DNA of 35,655 bases from Amanita rubescens (Eukaryota > Basidiomycota > Agaricomycetes > Agaricales > Amanitaceae). Each line of letters starts with the position of its first letter. Position 1 is the first letter of the stretch. Shown one piece after another: positions 22,138 through 31,922 of this stretch. Made by a program: the position numbers and the translations under genes. Location of the stretch: contig WION01000540.1 in assembly GCA_015039365.1 (NCBI GenBank), forward strand, positions 1-35,655, given 5' to 3'. The notes beneath the pieces were generated by a model that was given only the letters and a program-made list of their open reading frames with translations, was not told the DNA's origin and ran no database searches.

Positions 22138-22429
22138 TCCAATCATACCTGTATTTATCAAACTGCACAAGTTACAACACTTCTCCTTCCAAATTGAGTA
22201 GGTGCTGAACTATCCCCACATTTTGCACTAGTAGCTGAGGTGCAACCACCAATACAAATAAAAGAAAAAGTCTTCCACCATTAGTAGAGGTGCAGTCAGA
22301 CAGATAGTGCACTGTGCACCAAGCATAGGTCATGATTATTGATACATAATATAGAGATGTAGTAGTTTTTACAGTTATTGCATATGCATAGAAGACCATC
22401 CACAAACGCGCGTGCACGTCGAAATTTGA

Positions 22430-23640
22430 CGTTCCTTCCTAGTATGGAAAGTTGTGACAATCGTGACGTGCGGGACTATAGGTGGAGTGGCGTAGTTGAA
22501 CGTTGGACTGTGGCGAGGTGCGGGAATGTCTGCATGGTTCCGTGGTGGTAGTGGCGCTGGATAGTCCCGAGCGCTGTGGTTGCGCTAGTAATATTGAGGG
22601 ATGTCGATGAGAGTGGGCGTCACACGCCGTTGAATGAGAAACTCAACGTGTGACAAGCAGGAACAAACACTGGACTTGGCAGCCACGCCCACCGTCATTC
22701 ATATTCACCAGGGATCTTGCCGATTCGCCACCACCACTGTCGCTTCTTGTTCATCCAAACGGCCTCTAAAGAGGCCGTCTTTGCTGGTTCCCTCTCCCTC
22801 TCGCCCGAACGGACTCCAACGGCGCTCCCTCCACCACCGCCACCTCCCGCTATCCAAACGGCCTCTAACGAGGCCATCTCTACTTCAGCCCTCTCCCGCC
22901 CACCTAAACCGTCTCCAACGAAGCCACCTCTTTGGCCCCCTTCTCCTCTTCGCTCAGACAGCCTCCAGTGAGGCACCAACGACTGCCGCTGCCTCCCGTT
23001 CGTCAAAACAGCCTCCAACAAGGCCGTCTCCGCTGCCACCTTCTCTCAGCTGCACAGACAGCTTCAAACGAGGCCTCCGCGTCCGCCTCCTCCGCTGCCG
23101 CCTTCTCTCAGCTGCACAGACAGCTTCAGACGAGGCCTCTGCGTCCGCCACCCCGCCTCCGCCTCCTGCTCACCCAAGTAGCCCCCAACGAGGCCCATTC
23201 CATCATCATGTGAGGTGCGCATCGCCTTTCTTGATCGCTGATAGGCTGTATCCCAGTGAATAACGGCATTGGGAGCTCTCACAGGCGAGAGCTCACCAGG
23301 AATGGTAACGGCTACAAGAGCCGTTTGGATTTCTTCAATCCTGCGATATCAACCTGAGGAGAACGAGAGGAGGGAAGGATAGCGGTGTGAGGGCCGCTAC
23401 CGGAGCGAGGTATGTCGTCGTTTTCTGCTTACTGACCGACTCAATGCAGTCTATAACACCTGCGTCAATCGATCACAAGGACGGGCACAGGGCGAGGACT
23501 CAAGACTTGTCCTCAACCCTTTTAGGCACATGGGCCTCGAGGTTTAGACCACGCGTGTCGGCCCATCGAGCTCAGCTAGGCGACAACAACAACTAGGACT
23601 CTAGAAGAGAGCCCTGAAACTTGATTCATACATCAACTGG
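22430..23640. other. CpG-rich cargo segment of the TIR element
   Basis: CG becomes frequent again abruptly at about 22400, in contrast to both sides. The segment includes the palindromic repeats at 22740-23200 and sequence with a donor-like end near 23407. A 209-codon frame (22634-23263) is rich in P, S, R and L and follows the repeats, so I do not call it a gene. The segment may be host DNA captured by the element. Confidence 0.5.
22745..23195 (+). repeat. GC-rich repeats with a GGCCTCTAACGAGGCC palindrome, about 8 units
   Basis: Units of roughly 50-65 bp each contain a short imperfect hairpin: GGCCTCTAAAGAGGCC, GGCCTCTAACGAGGCC, GCCTCCAGTGAGGC, GCCTCCAACAAGGC, GCTTCAAACGAGGCC, GCTTCAGACGAGGCC and similar. 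Each is preceded by CAGACA or CCAAAC and followed by a pyrimidine-rich spacer such as TCCGCTGCCACCTTCTCT. Confidence 0.8.
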
Positions 23641-23814
23641 CATACGAGGGAATGGCGGGGACGCGCGGAAGGAACCGCTGCGGACGAGCCCGACTCTGCC
23701 CGACTCGGTCACCATCCGTGCGTAACTTTCCCATCATCAATGCATCACTTTCCCATGCCAAAACGTATAAGAAAGCTCCCCCCCGTCGTTTCCTTCATCC
23801 CCTTTCCACCCATC

Positions 23815-24085
23815 TTTCCCTTCGTCGTCGTTAACGTTCCTCTCCTCGTTGTTGCCCTCATCGTCGCCTTCGTCGTTGTCACCTTCGTGGTCGTTGTTGT
23901 CGCCTTCGTCGTCGTCATCGTCGTTGGTTTTTTTGTCATCATTGTTATCTTCGCCGTTGTTGTTGTTGTTTATCCTTGTCGTCGTTGCCTTCACTCCTTC
24001 CCTTGTCTTTCTTTTCTCCCCACCATTTCCTTCATCCCCTCCTAGTCTTTGTCCAATATTATTATTATTATTATTATGATGATGA
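23815..24085. repeat. Trinucleotide-rich tract (GTC/GTT), then ATT microsatellite
   Basis: Purine/pyrimidine-biased triplets (TCGTCGTTGTC and the like) give spurious frames rich in V or D/N on opposite strands. The tract ends in about seven ATT units followed by GATGATGA at 24057-24080. Confidence 0.85.
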
Positions 24086-24104
24086 ATATAAATATATTTG
24101 ACCA

Positions 24105-24600
24105 ATGATATTAGTGACTGATGCTCTATTTGTCTGATACTCCTGATTGTCTAATGCCCTGTTGATTGTCTGAGAGTAAATGACTGGCTGTCTAACTGTC
24201 TGATGCTCTATTTGTCTAATGCTCTATGTGTCTGGCTGTCTAATACTTTAACTGTCTGATTGTCTAATACTCTATTTGTCTAACTGTCTGACTCTCCTCT
24301 TTGCCTGATTGTCTAATACCCTATTTGTTTGACTGTCTGATTCTCTAAATGTCTGGCTGTCTAATACTCTATTTGTCTAATTGTCTGACTATCTAACCAC
24401 TTCTCTGATTGTCTGGTGGTCTGATAATGTAACTGTCTGACAGTATGCCACTGGTTGGTAGTCTAACTGCATAGCTGGCCAGTGGTCTGGTACTCTAGTC
24501 TCTGTTTCTATAGCACTCTGGTGATTTGATACTGTATGACTGTCTGATTATCTAACTGCCTAAACAAGACTGACTAACTGAGACTCTGGCTTTCAATTGG
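24105..24600 (-). repeat. Right subterminal array of TGTCTGA/TGTCTAA motifs
   Basis: Repeated GTCTGATTGTCTAATACTCT-type motifs. Relative to the nearest element end they have the same orientation as the left array (TCAGACA reading inward), giving the element a symmetrical architecture. Confidence 0.85.
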
Positions 24601-24794
24601 TTTGGCTCTCTGATATATTCTGAATATCTAGTGCCCCAACTCTCCAACTGTCATATTCTTCCTGATTATATCTGCATCTGGTTAACTGATTAAATGACAT
24701 CATAATAATCTACACCCCTTATAATCTAGGCTACTAAATGACTACTCTCCTGCCCTTCTTCTCCACTAATCTTTGTCAGACACAATTAGACAGC

Positions 24795-24821
24795 ATTAGT
24801 TTTTTCCCCTTTTTCCTGATG
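24795..24821 (-). repeat. Right terminal inverted repeat (27 bp)
   Basis: Reads ATTAGTTTTTTCCCCTTTTT then CCTGATG on the plus strand, the exact inverse of the left end. The ATG of the downstream open frame (24831) lies 10 bases beyond it. Confidence 0.95.
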
Positions 24822-24830
24822 CAAGGGAAC

Positions 24831-25121
24831 ATGCTGTTTGTAAAAGGACCTCGGAGTTACATTTGCAACGATAATGGCATTATATGCGTGCAGAGTGAAC
24901 TCGAAGACCGTGGCACCTATCAGACATCCGGTAATGGATCCAAGAGACTCTCTTTATTCGCGCTGGTACATGCGAAGTCGCCGACCACATATCTGGAGAC
25001 CCAAACTACTATCAAACTGTCACGCGTTGAACCCCATCTCTTTCATATTTCTGCGACAGATGAAAGCCACGCGTATGCCGTTGACGATGCGCAGAGGAGA
25101 GTATTAGTACGCAATAAGTGA
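24831..25121 (+). CDS. Hypothetical 96-residue open frame just outside the TIR element
   Basis: Begins MLFVKGPRSYICNDNGIICV, includes SLFALVHAKSPTTYLETQTT and HLFHISATDESHAYAVDDAQ, and ends at TGA 25119-25121. The second copy of repeat C (32190-32465) shares most of the frame but loses a base near 32440 and ends early. I recognise no family. Conservation between copies reflects recent duplication, so coding is unproven. The element sits 10 bp before the ATG and separates it from any earlier promoter or exon. Confidence 0.35.
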   Translation: MLFVKGPRSYICNDNGIICVQSELEDRGTYQTSGNGSKRLSLFALVHAKSPTTYLETQTTIKLSRVEPHLFHISATDESHAYAVDDAQRRVLVRNK

Positions 25122-25750
25122 TTAAACGAGCAGAGAGCTCACCCTCTGCCGCTGAAGACCCTCCCTCCCTGTCAAGTAGTTTCCAAGGAGCAAGAAAGAC
25201 CCTGGATCCCGGATCGCCCTGCTAGCGAGACAGCACTCTCCCTGTAGTGTTGAGGCTGTAAAGCGAATCGGGCGATGAACAGGCGGGTAACTTGATGAGA
25301 GAAACGGCGAAGGAGTGGATGCTGGGTAAACTTGTCTCAAGTCGAAGGTATTTTGCGAAAAGATGGACGAGAATGCGGGAAAGAATGAAGGACTGTCCCG
25401 GGAGCGAAATATACGCGAGACAGCGAAAGGTGCGGGCACTGTGGGGTCGGAGCTGCGAGCTCCGACCTGAGGTATTTGATTTCCAAAAGGCCAACGCTAC
25501 AACGATACGTCACTGATAGTAATACTGCAGAAATGACATCGATAGAAGCGCATATTGGATCGTCTTGCGGCCCTTCGACCCTCGATGTCTTTCCTGAACA
25601 ATATATGTCAATCTTCCATCGCTAGTCGAGCGCTGAAGCTGAACGCACCTTGAGTTTGCTCTCCAAGTCCCCTGACCCTCCCAGTAGTGCTCACCATCAA
25701 TCCTCGACCATGATCGCTTTAAAGGAACTGATGAGACGCCAACATTGAAG

Positions 25751-26223
25751 ATGGCTCGCAACGCACCCACCTCCAGGATGCTTAGCGAAAAGGCGAAAGG
25801 AAAACAGCGAACCGTTGAGCCGTCTTCCCATGCTTCCACCTCAGATGTACCGACTTCAAGTCCAGAAGAATTCAAGAGAGCTTTCGTCATACGCTCAACG
25901 GGATGGGGTGTTACCGATTTACTTGTCACCATACATAAAGGCGAAATAGTCCGAGACGTGAAAAGGAAGGTGAAGTTGTTCTGTATATGCACAGAGCTTC
26001 TGTTGTATTGATATTAGCCTAGATCCGTCAAGCTCGTCCAGAGCTAAGGGACAGGCGGTTGCGGCTGATACTGTCTGGACAGCTAGCGCCAGGGAAGCGA
26101 GTCCCTTTAGGCCTCGGAACGTGCATATGCCGTCTATGCCACTCGAAGTGGTGGCCGGGAGACAGATTTCAGCGTTCTGTTCTGTTTCGAAACCCCTGCT
26201 CAGGTGATATGATTTACTTTTGA
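25751..26223 (+). CDS. Dsc3-like ubiquitin-like-domain protein, 3' truncated
   Basis: Two exons, 25751-25969 and 26023-26223, joined across a 53-bp GTGAAG...CTAG intron, give 139 residues. The start MARNAPTSRMLSEKAKGKQR precedes a ubiquitin-like fold: FVIRSTGWGVTDLLVTIHKG, EIVRDVKRK, then IRQARPELRDRRLRLILSGQ. The ending matches the DUF2407/Dsc3 N-terminal domain (RPELRDRRLRLI-SG-L). Dsc3 is a subunit of the fungal Golgi/endosomal Dsc E3 ubiquitin ligase. The usual ubiquitin-like C-terminal half and the membrane region are missing; after SGQL the sequence turns unfamiliar (RVPLGLGTCICRLCHSKWW) and stops. It abuts the right edge of repeat C, which probably replaced its promoter. It is probably a fragment. 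Confidence 0.6.
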
Positions 26224-26379
26224 GAGCGACAAATAGAACGTGCAGTAGATAATGTCATTCGTCCAAACGACCGACGGCGACTATCAATTTAACATTGTGC
26301 TGCTTGGCACATTGCTCTTGCAAGGTCGTCAAGTCGCCCCCGGGCTTAACTGAATACGTCCTCAGTGACAACTGATTTC

Positions 26380-26760
26380 AATCTTCAACGACTTCAGTCG
26401 GGGTGCCAACAGTGATGCTCCCTCAGGTGTAGTCACAATTGAGCAACTTTATGGACTTCCGTATGCTTGCATGATCGCGGAACAGTAAGCTAGGAAGGTC
26501 AGGAATGCGCGAAAGGACTCGTGTCTGGTTCGCTGTACCAGAGTGAGAGGTGCTTTAGTTGACAAGAAGATCGATGAATAATGGTTAGGGTTCGTTCATC
26601 TCTTCCCGCAAAGTCAACGCATAAATTCTTCAATCCAGGAGCGGTCAGAGCCCCAAGTATATTGTGCTTATGAAGAGTCAATTTCTTCAAAGATCTTAGA
26701 GGCTTCACAAAGCAACTATCGTGAAATCGCGCTCAGATTTCGTTCAACTTCCCTGCCAAC
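26380..26760 (-). pseudogene. F-box/LRR-type protein remnant
   Basis: The minus strand reads VKPLRSLKKLTLHKHNILGA, LTAPGLKNLCVDFAGRDERT and HRSSCQLKHLSLWY before a stop at 26499. After a frame change comes RLKSLKIEISCH and another stop. The spacing of leucines and the APGLKNL phrase match the variable C-terminal part of agaricomycete F-box proteins. No F-box or start is present nearby. Confidence 0.5.
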
Positions 26761-27248
26761 GCAGCCTGCCTTAACAGTAGTACCAATGTGTTGGTATTGG
26801 GGCATCTGCAAAGTCACTGTCAATACCAAAGGCGTGAATATGATGCATGAGCACTGACAAGTGACTGCCCGTCGCCCCCTGTGGCTAGTTTCCTCATCAT
26901 CCGTTCACTCCGCTCCTTTTTTTACTTCCCGAGCATTGTACTATGATACATGGAGCGGCTTGAATAGAACTCCTTAACGTCAGAGGGGTAAGCTTGAGCG
27001 TAAACTGAAAATCTGAATCGCATCAAATGCCGACTGACAAAATTCATCTGGACGTACTAGGTCAAGGTCCGGATTAACAGTCAGATGGATATACAAGCGT
27101 TTGAAACTGAGGATTTAAGAGGCCGTCATAATCGACAAGCCTGTTTATAATCTGTGTTGAGAAAAGATATTACAGAAAAAGGCTGGATTGCACTTACTCC
27201 TCAGCTTGGGGATTGTGTAATTCCCGGGCATATAGGGTGACCGCTAGC
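26761..27248. other. No recognisable feature
   Basis: CpG-normal sequence with stops in all frames. I see no gene, repeat or RNA. Confidence 0.5.
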
Positions 27249-29040
27249 TTGCTCTTCAGGTTCGGATATACTGGCGAGCTTGGCGGGGAGCATGTCTAAC
27301 ACGCTTTGTGCGAGCTTGAAGCGACCAGAGGCTATCGCAAGTTAGAGATATTGTTGGAGCTGGGAAGAATAAGACTTTGAAAAGACAACAGGAAAAGGAA
27401 CAAACCTCGAAAGCCTTATCCACGGACCGTTCCGCAGCAACGACCGCAATACATCCAATCCACGTTCGCGCGCTCGCAGCAACTCTCATTTCCGTTCTTC
27501 GATCGAGTCTCCTCCATCGATTCTCATACCTTCATCTACGAAAATGTCAATATATTACTTAAAATAAACGAATGCAACTCACCGATACCCGCTTCCAACC
27601 TGAATGAGACGAGGAACAGCGCATACCGCTCGCGGCGTTCTCGTCCAACGCACCAGCGTACAACGCGATCAAATGCCGTTCACCTGCATCCTGCACCACT
27701 ACTTTCAGATGGCCGTCCCATACTCGACACAAAACCACATACCTCTAGCAACCTAATATGCGGTCTGCACAGCCCCGACGGGCACCGAAACATCAAGCAA
27801 CCCAAGGTACAAACTCAAATGTGCAGAAAAAACGATAAACCGGAACGTATTCCTCCATTCCAGGACCGTACACCCCGTCATTGAGTCCGCGTCAAGTCTT
27901 TCACTTTTCCAACTCCATATTATGCTCAGCCGGAGGACCAGACGAAGCAGAAGTAGTTTGGAGGAGCGTAGATGGTCTTCCCATGTTTTACAGGCGGATC
28001 GGAGGATGGGGAATGTTTGAGGTGAAGAGCAGGGGGCGGCGTAGAGAGGTTTGGTAGGTTTGACTGAGGGTTAGGTTAGGGTCTGAGTTGGTGGATAGAA
28101 AGGGTGGACTCGGACGTACATTGAGGGCGGCGCGGGTGCACATCGATTTCCATAGTTTTCGGTGTCTGTTTCCGGACCAGACGTGGTTGTTCATGGCTTC
28201 GTCTTCGTTTTCCGTCGCGTCTGTAGGACCTGTGACTGCCATTCAAGTCAGCTCGTGTCTAGAAGCGAGGGCAAGGCGAAAAGCAGGATAGGGAATTTAT
28301 AATTCCTGCATTCCTGCAGGACCGGACAATAAACAAGGAAAAGAACATGTACATTCCATCTAAACAAAAACAGACCCCGTATGCTGGCGGCTCTCCATGG
28401 CTGATGGGCGCGTCTACAAAGTTCGATGGCCCCTTCGAGACGGCCAGCGCGTATATGCGCATATATGAATTGCAGGCTCCTCTCGTAGCTCTACGCGCAT
28501 AAATTAGAAAACATCCTTGATTTTTTTTCAGTGGCACTCACCGCATCATCTGAAGCTCACTCTTGCTCGTCGCATCTGGATCAAGTGCGTCTACTACCCC
28601 CGCGGCCGGCGTCGTGGACATTCTTTGACTTTGTATGAGCATATGCTTCGTAAAACTCCAGTATCGTTGCTGATGGTTGAGCCGCAATATCGTGTGCATG
28701 GTGGCGAACTCAATCAAGAGCGACGATACGCGCATAATGGCTCGCGCAAGCGTCCAAGTCGGTGTTTATGGATTCGAATGAAAAGTTGGCTGCAGTGTTG
28801 CCGTTTTCCTCGCAGCATCCAAGTATTGGGCTCTAATCTTGCTAGTTCGGTATAGACGCGTCTTGGGCATCTTCCAGGTTCTGTCTGCATATGTTCCCGA
28901 TTCTGAGCGCAAATCTAGATCGCGGATTGAGTAGCGCATGAAGGTCAGGTTGAGCGACGGAGAGAGACCGGTTTCCGGACCGGCTCCCGACCTTCCCGAT
29001 AAGGATGCATTCGTTCTCACGGCAGAATTTCATACACGCT
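27249..29040 (-). pseudogene. Nucleoporin Nup107/Nup84, 5' and central part, decayed
   Basis: Nup107 (Nup84 in yeast) is a scaffold subunit of the Y-complex of the nuclear pore. Reading leftward: DLHALLNPRSRFALRIGNIC; TPTWTLARAIMRVSSLLIEF; YWSFTKHMLIQSQ with VVDALDPDA; YERSLQFIYAHIRAGRLEGA with IELCRRAHQPWRAASIRG; HVWSGNRHRKLWKSMCTRAA; SPQTFPILRSACKTWEDHL; GERHLIALYAGALDENA; and RFKLAQSVLDMLPAKLASIS with EPEEQAS. These are in family order. Breaks include a TAA at 28766-28768 in an otherwise continuous frame (before TPTWTLARAIM), a one-base loss after LDENA, and more near 27420-27480. It stops at 27249, before the conserved ATEYLHYR motif. Confidence 0.85.
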
Positions 29041-29666
29041 GTCGATTACCCTTCCATGTTCGACGAGCGTGTTGAATTTGTATTTGAACTTCGTACAATA
29101 GGCTCGGCCTCGGTTTCTTTGAATAGTTGATTGTGAACCAAATTTTTATTCGACCAGTGTCGTGTAACGTGTTAATGCTAATGCCTTCCGCGTAGAGCGT
29201 CCAAATACTGTATAATTAATAACTAATAATAGCGAGATCCCATCAAAAGTATACCGATTAGGTATACGCATCAAACCACGCATCACGAGCTGTTGAAGCT
29301 CGTCGTTTCTCCCAAAATCCATATACATATGTCGGGATTGTATATCCCAACATGAATGTCATGATAGCAGTGGGTTATTAGAAGGTGCCAGGCTAGGGTT
29401 GGTAAAGACGGGTGGCTTATAACAACATCATATCCATCACGACACTTTCGCAAGGAGGTAATTAGGAGTTAAAAACAAACATATAAGAAAAGAAGATCAT
29501 GTGCCCATGGAACTTGATTTTCAGGTGTTGCCCATCGCTTCCTTATATGTAGGTGGCCGATCAGATGTCTCCACCGGCTGAGGTGGTGACTCTTTTGCTA
29601 GATGTCGGAGTCCCTGCCAAATCGACTTCCACATTGTAGTAAATATACCATTATGAGGCGGCACCC
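29041..29666. other. Mostly featureless; a short intron-bearing frame possible
   Basis: On the minus strand 29328-29146 starts MYMDFGRNDELQQLVMRGLM and RIPNR, then GTATAC...TACAG could be a 47-bp intron leading to WTLYAEGISINTLHDTGRI. I do not recognise it and find no continuation. Confidence 0.25.
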
Positions 29667-30111
29667 TTAAGTTGGGCCGATGGAGGTCCCTGTATTCTTT
29701 TGAAGTTGCTTCATGATGACTGAGTTAGAGGATGATGGATCCAAAAGTGATGCGTAGAACGCACGCAATACTTTTACTAGTCCTTTGAGCTGGGGCAGGC
29801 CTACAGCGAGCGCATATGGCAGAAGCTCATCATCTATCACATTCACAGGACGGTTTGGGTCAATTACATGGCATAGTACGACCTGCCGCCCATGATGCCA
29901 GCGTATCTACAATGTAACAATTCTAGTGTTAATTGACCTATTTGCAGAGACATAGCACTGAAAGTCTGAAACCACTCACTTTATAACGTATACCATTTAC
30001 ATCCCATTGTGCATGATTCCAATAATAATGATTCTCAGGCGTTCGGCACATTGTTACACATTCATCCACAATCCTCCTAGAACGGTCACAGAGATAGACA
30101 CTGATAACCAT
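29667..30111 (-). CDS. Small two-exon gene, 123 residues, function unknown
   Basis: The ATG at 30109-30111 opens MVISVYLCDRSRRIVDECVT and MCRTPENHYYWNHAQWDVNG. Exon 1 (30111-29980) ends in a consensus donor GTGAGT; the intron (29979-29907) has a TTAAC branch-like site and a TAG acceptor. Exon 2 (29906-29667) continues in frame with IRWHHGRQVVLCHVIDPNRP, LLPYALAVGLPQLKGLVKVL and ends KQLQKNTGTSIGPT before TAA. Both exons are fully open with no breaks, which is unusual in this window. No signal peptide or membrane segment is evident. I do not recognise the family. Confidence 0.55.
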
Positions 30112-31007
30112 GCAGTATTAAAGTCAGATAATATATATAAAGACTAAAAGAAAACTTTCAATAGAATAGATTCAGTAAAGCCTGACCCGTAGCTGGATGT
30201 ATTCATCTTCTGGAGTTGGAGAGGCGAATCTGAGGTCAAGCGTGAGGATAGGAGGCTTGTCACGAAAAACGACGGTGACAACGTGAGTTTCAGGTTATGA
30301 GGTTTGTTTGTGACTATTTGTCGTACTATCCATCCTCGACGCTCGCCCGTTCGTGAATCCGATGAACATCGGAGTGCTGCACCTGAACTTCCCATCGGAA
30401 AATGGACTAGGGGTCGCTCTATTTGACACTGGTCCCATAATCATCGCCCTACACCGTCGCCTCCGCCCCAGGCTTATATTTCGGTTCCCAGAATGAGCTT
30501 TGTTTGACCCTAGGCCGCCGCAGTGCGCAGAGTAGCAGGATGTTTCGAGTACCTTTCATACTTTTGCAGTGGAATAGGTTAGTTACCTCTCCCATTTTGA
30601 TATCAATTTCACAGTTCCCTGACAATTCAACGAGGAAGGGCGAAACAATTCAGCATGTATTGTGTGGCAACATTGCAGGCCAGGGGTGCGAAAGTGAAAG
30701 TGAAAGTGAGGGTGACGGACAATCATTTGTCAGTGTTCGTGCATCATATTCACATTTTCGGTATTGACAGTGATTTTGCGGATGTTCCAATGCCATAAAT
30801 GCATTGGTACTAGTGCTACAGTGGGCCGAGGCTGCCATGAAATTGAACGAACTCTGCACGCGATTTTACGGTAGAAGACTCTTTGATACATCGTTTAGGT
30901 TAATTCAACAGTATCCTATCATAAGATTGCTAGTAAAGTGTTCATTATGTATACCAGCCTCTTCTTGTTCTAGAACCACCTCGCCGCAAATATAAGTCAC
31001 CAAGTCC
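30112..31007. other. No recognisable gene
   Basis: CpG-normal sequence. Short frames on both strands have no protein-like features. A GAAAGTGAAAGTGAAAGTGA run at 30689-30710 is a minor purine repeat. Confidence 0.45.
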
Positions 31008-31876
31008 CTAACCCAGCAGCATCAACAGGCGGGCGTGACTAATGTAACTGCTACCGGCTGCTGGAGCAGTTGCAAACGGATCCGACCCTCCACCTTCCAA
31101 CCCATCCAACACTGCCTGCCTCACCGCACTCAGATATTCACCCAACCTTGTCTTCCTCAACCGTTTCCTACCCAAGAGTTGTGCTTGTTATTCCTCAAGT
31201 TGTTTTTGCAACGGTCCCAGCTCGTCATCTACGTCTACGCCGAGGAAGTCATCGTATAGTCTGTATCGAGAGTCTGCAACGATGTTGGGGAGGTTGAGGG
31301 CACGTTTTAGGTTTCTGGTTGTGATCAGGTGTAAGGGCGAGGTCGGAAAGGGGAAGGAAGAAAACGACGTACTCGGGAAACCATTTCCTCGACGCGTATA
31401 AGAGGGAATGTAGCCTGATCGCCAGCTCGGGAAGGAACACTCTCCTTACACGTATCATTTCTTTTCGTCGTTTGTCCGTTGGATCGGCTTTGTTAGAATC
31501 ACCACAAAAGCGAATCAAGCGAGAAAAGGCATACCAGCTGAATATTCTTCGGTGTTGACGAGCCATTTGGCTGTCAACAGCCTTGTTACTTGTTCGTTCG
31601 CTTCTTCTTCAAGTACAGCATGGTAATCTGATAACCACGCTGCGCGGGTTTGCCCCAATCGAGCCTAAGTTAATTGTCAGTTAATCTTATTGATAAACCA
31701 AAGCCGAAGATAAACGTACCGATTCTCAACATGTCCATATCAATCTCCAGCGCCTGCCACGACCGGTAATGGAGGTACTCCGTCGCTCGCTCTTCAGGTT
31801 CGGATATACCGGCAAGCTCAGCAGGGAGCATGTCTAATATGCTGTGTGCGAGTTTGAGCCGACCCGAGACTTTCAC
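31008..31876 (-). pseudogene. Nucleoporin Nup107/Nup84, 3' part
   Basis: Reading leftward: RLKLAHSILDMLPAELAGIS with EPEERATEYLHYR; after an intron TRAAWLSDYHAVLEEE with VTRLLTAKWLVNTEEY; after another intron RKEMIRVRRVFLPELAIRLH with SLLYASRKWFPE; after a third NLKRALNLPNIVADSRYRLY with DDFLGVD; then LGEYLSAVRQAVLDGLEGGG before TAG 31008-31010. This is the expected C-terminal order of Nup107. A TAA at 31188-31190 interrupts the last exon between PLQKQLEE and QAQLLGRKR. The first ~90 bp overlap in content with the end of the other fragment (27249-27340), with several differences, so these are two partial gene copies. Upstream sequence is lost near 31880-31923, where repeat C begins. Confidence 0.85.
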
Positions 31877-31922
31877 GAGGTAAAAATGTTATAATCAATG
31901 CTCTTACCGAGGAAGAAGCGCC

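Larger units (their letters stand above)
17705..24821. mobile_element. 7.1-kb non-autonomous TIR element with subterminal repeat arrays
   Basis: The two ends are perfect 27-bp inverted repeats beginning CATCAGGAAAAAGGGGAAAA and continuing AACTAAT. The element is flanked by CA on both sides (17703-17704 and 24822-24823). The homologous site at 32181-32182 has a single CA and no insert. Inside are TCAGACA arrays near the left end, TGTCTGA arrays in the middle and near the right end, an internal TIR-like pair, a 50-bp minisatellite, GC-rich palindromic repeats and a trinucleotide tract. I find no open frame resembling a transposase, so it is presumably mobilised in trans. A 2-bp target duplication with subterminal repeats recalls the CACTA/CMC superfamily, but the terminus is CATCAGG, not CACTA, so the assignment is open. 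Confidence 0.93.
17441..25738. repeat. Repeat C, left copy, split by the TIR element
   Basis: The arms 17441-17704 and 24822-25738 together match 31923-33114 almost base for base. The left arm starts at GTTTGTTGACAACAGGCGTG; the right arm starts at AGGGAACATGCTGTTTGTAA and ends near GAACTGATGAGACG. The inserted 7117 bp are the TIR element. The arm 25122-25738 has no coding frame I trust. Confidence 0.92.

Noticed and set aside
22634..23263. 209-codon frame with ATG in the element's GC-rich cargo
   Set aside because: Composition follows the palindromic repeats, other frames and the opposite strand are equally open, and no domain is visible.
23740..24105. V-rich and D/N-rich frames on opposite strands
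   Set aside because: Products of the trinucleotide tract.
25122..25520. Overlapping frames on both strands shared by the two repeat-C copies
   Set aside because: Shared only because of recent duplication; no domain, and both strands are open alike.
28050..28085. Telomere-like TTAGGTTAGGG
   Set aside because: Only two imperfect units, lying in the region of the Nup107 pseudogene.
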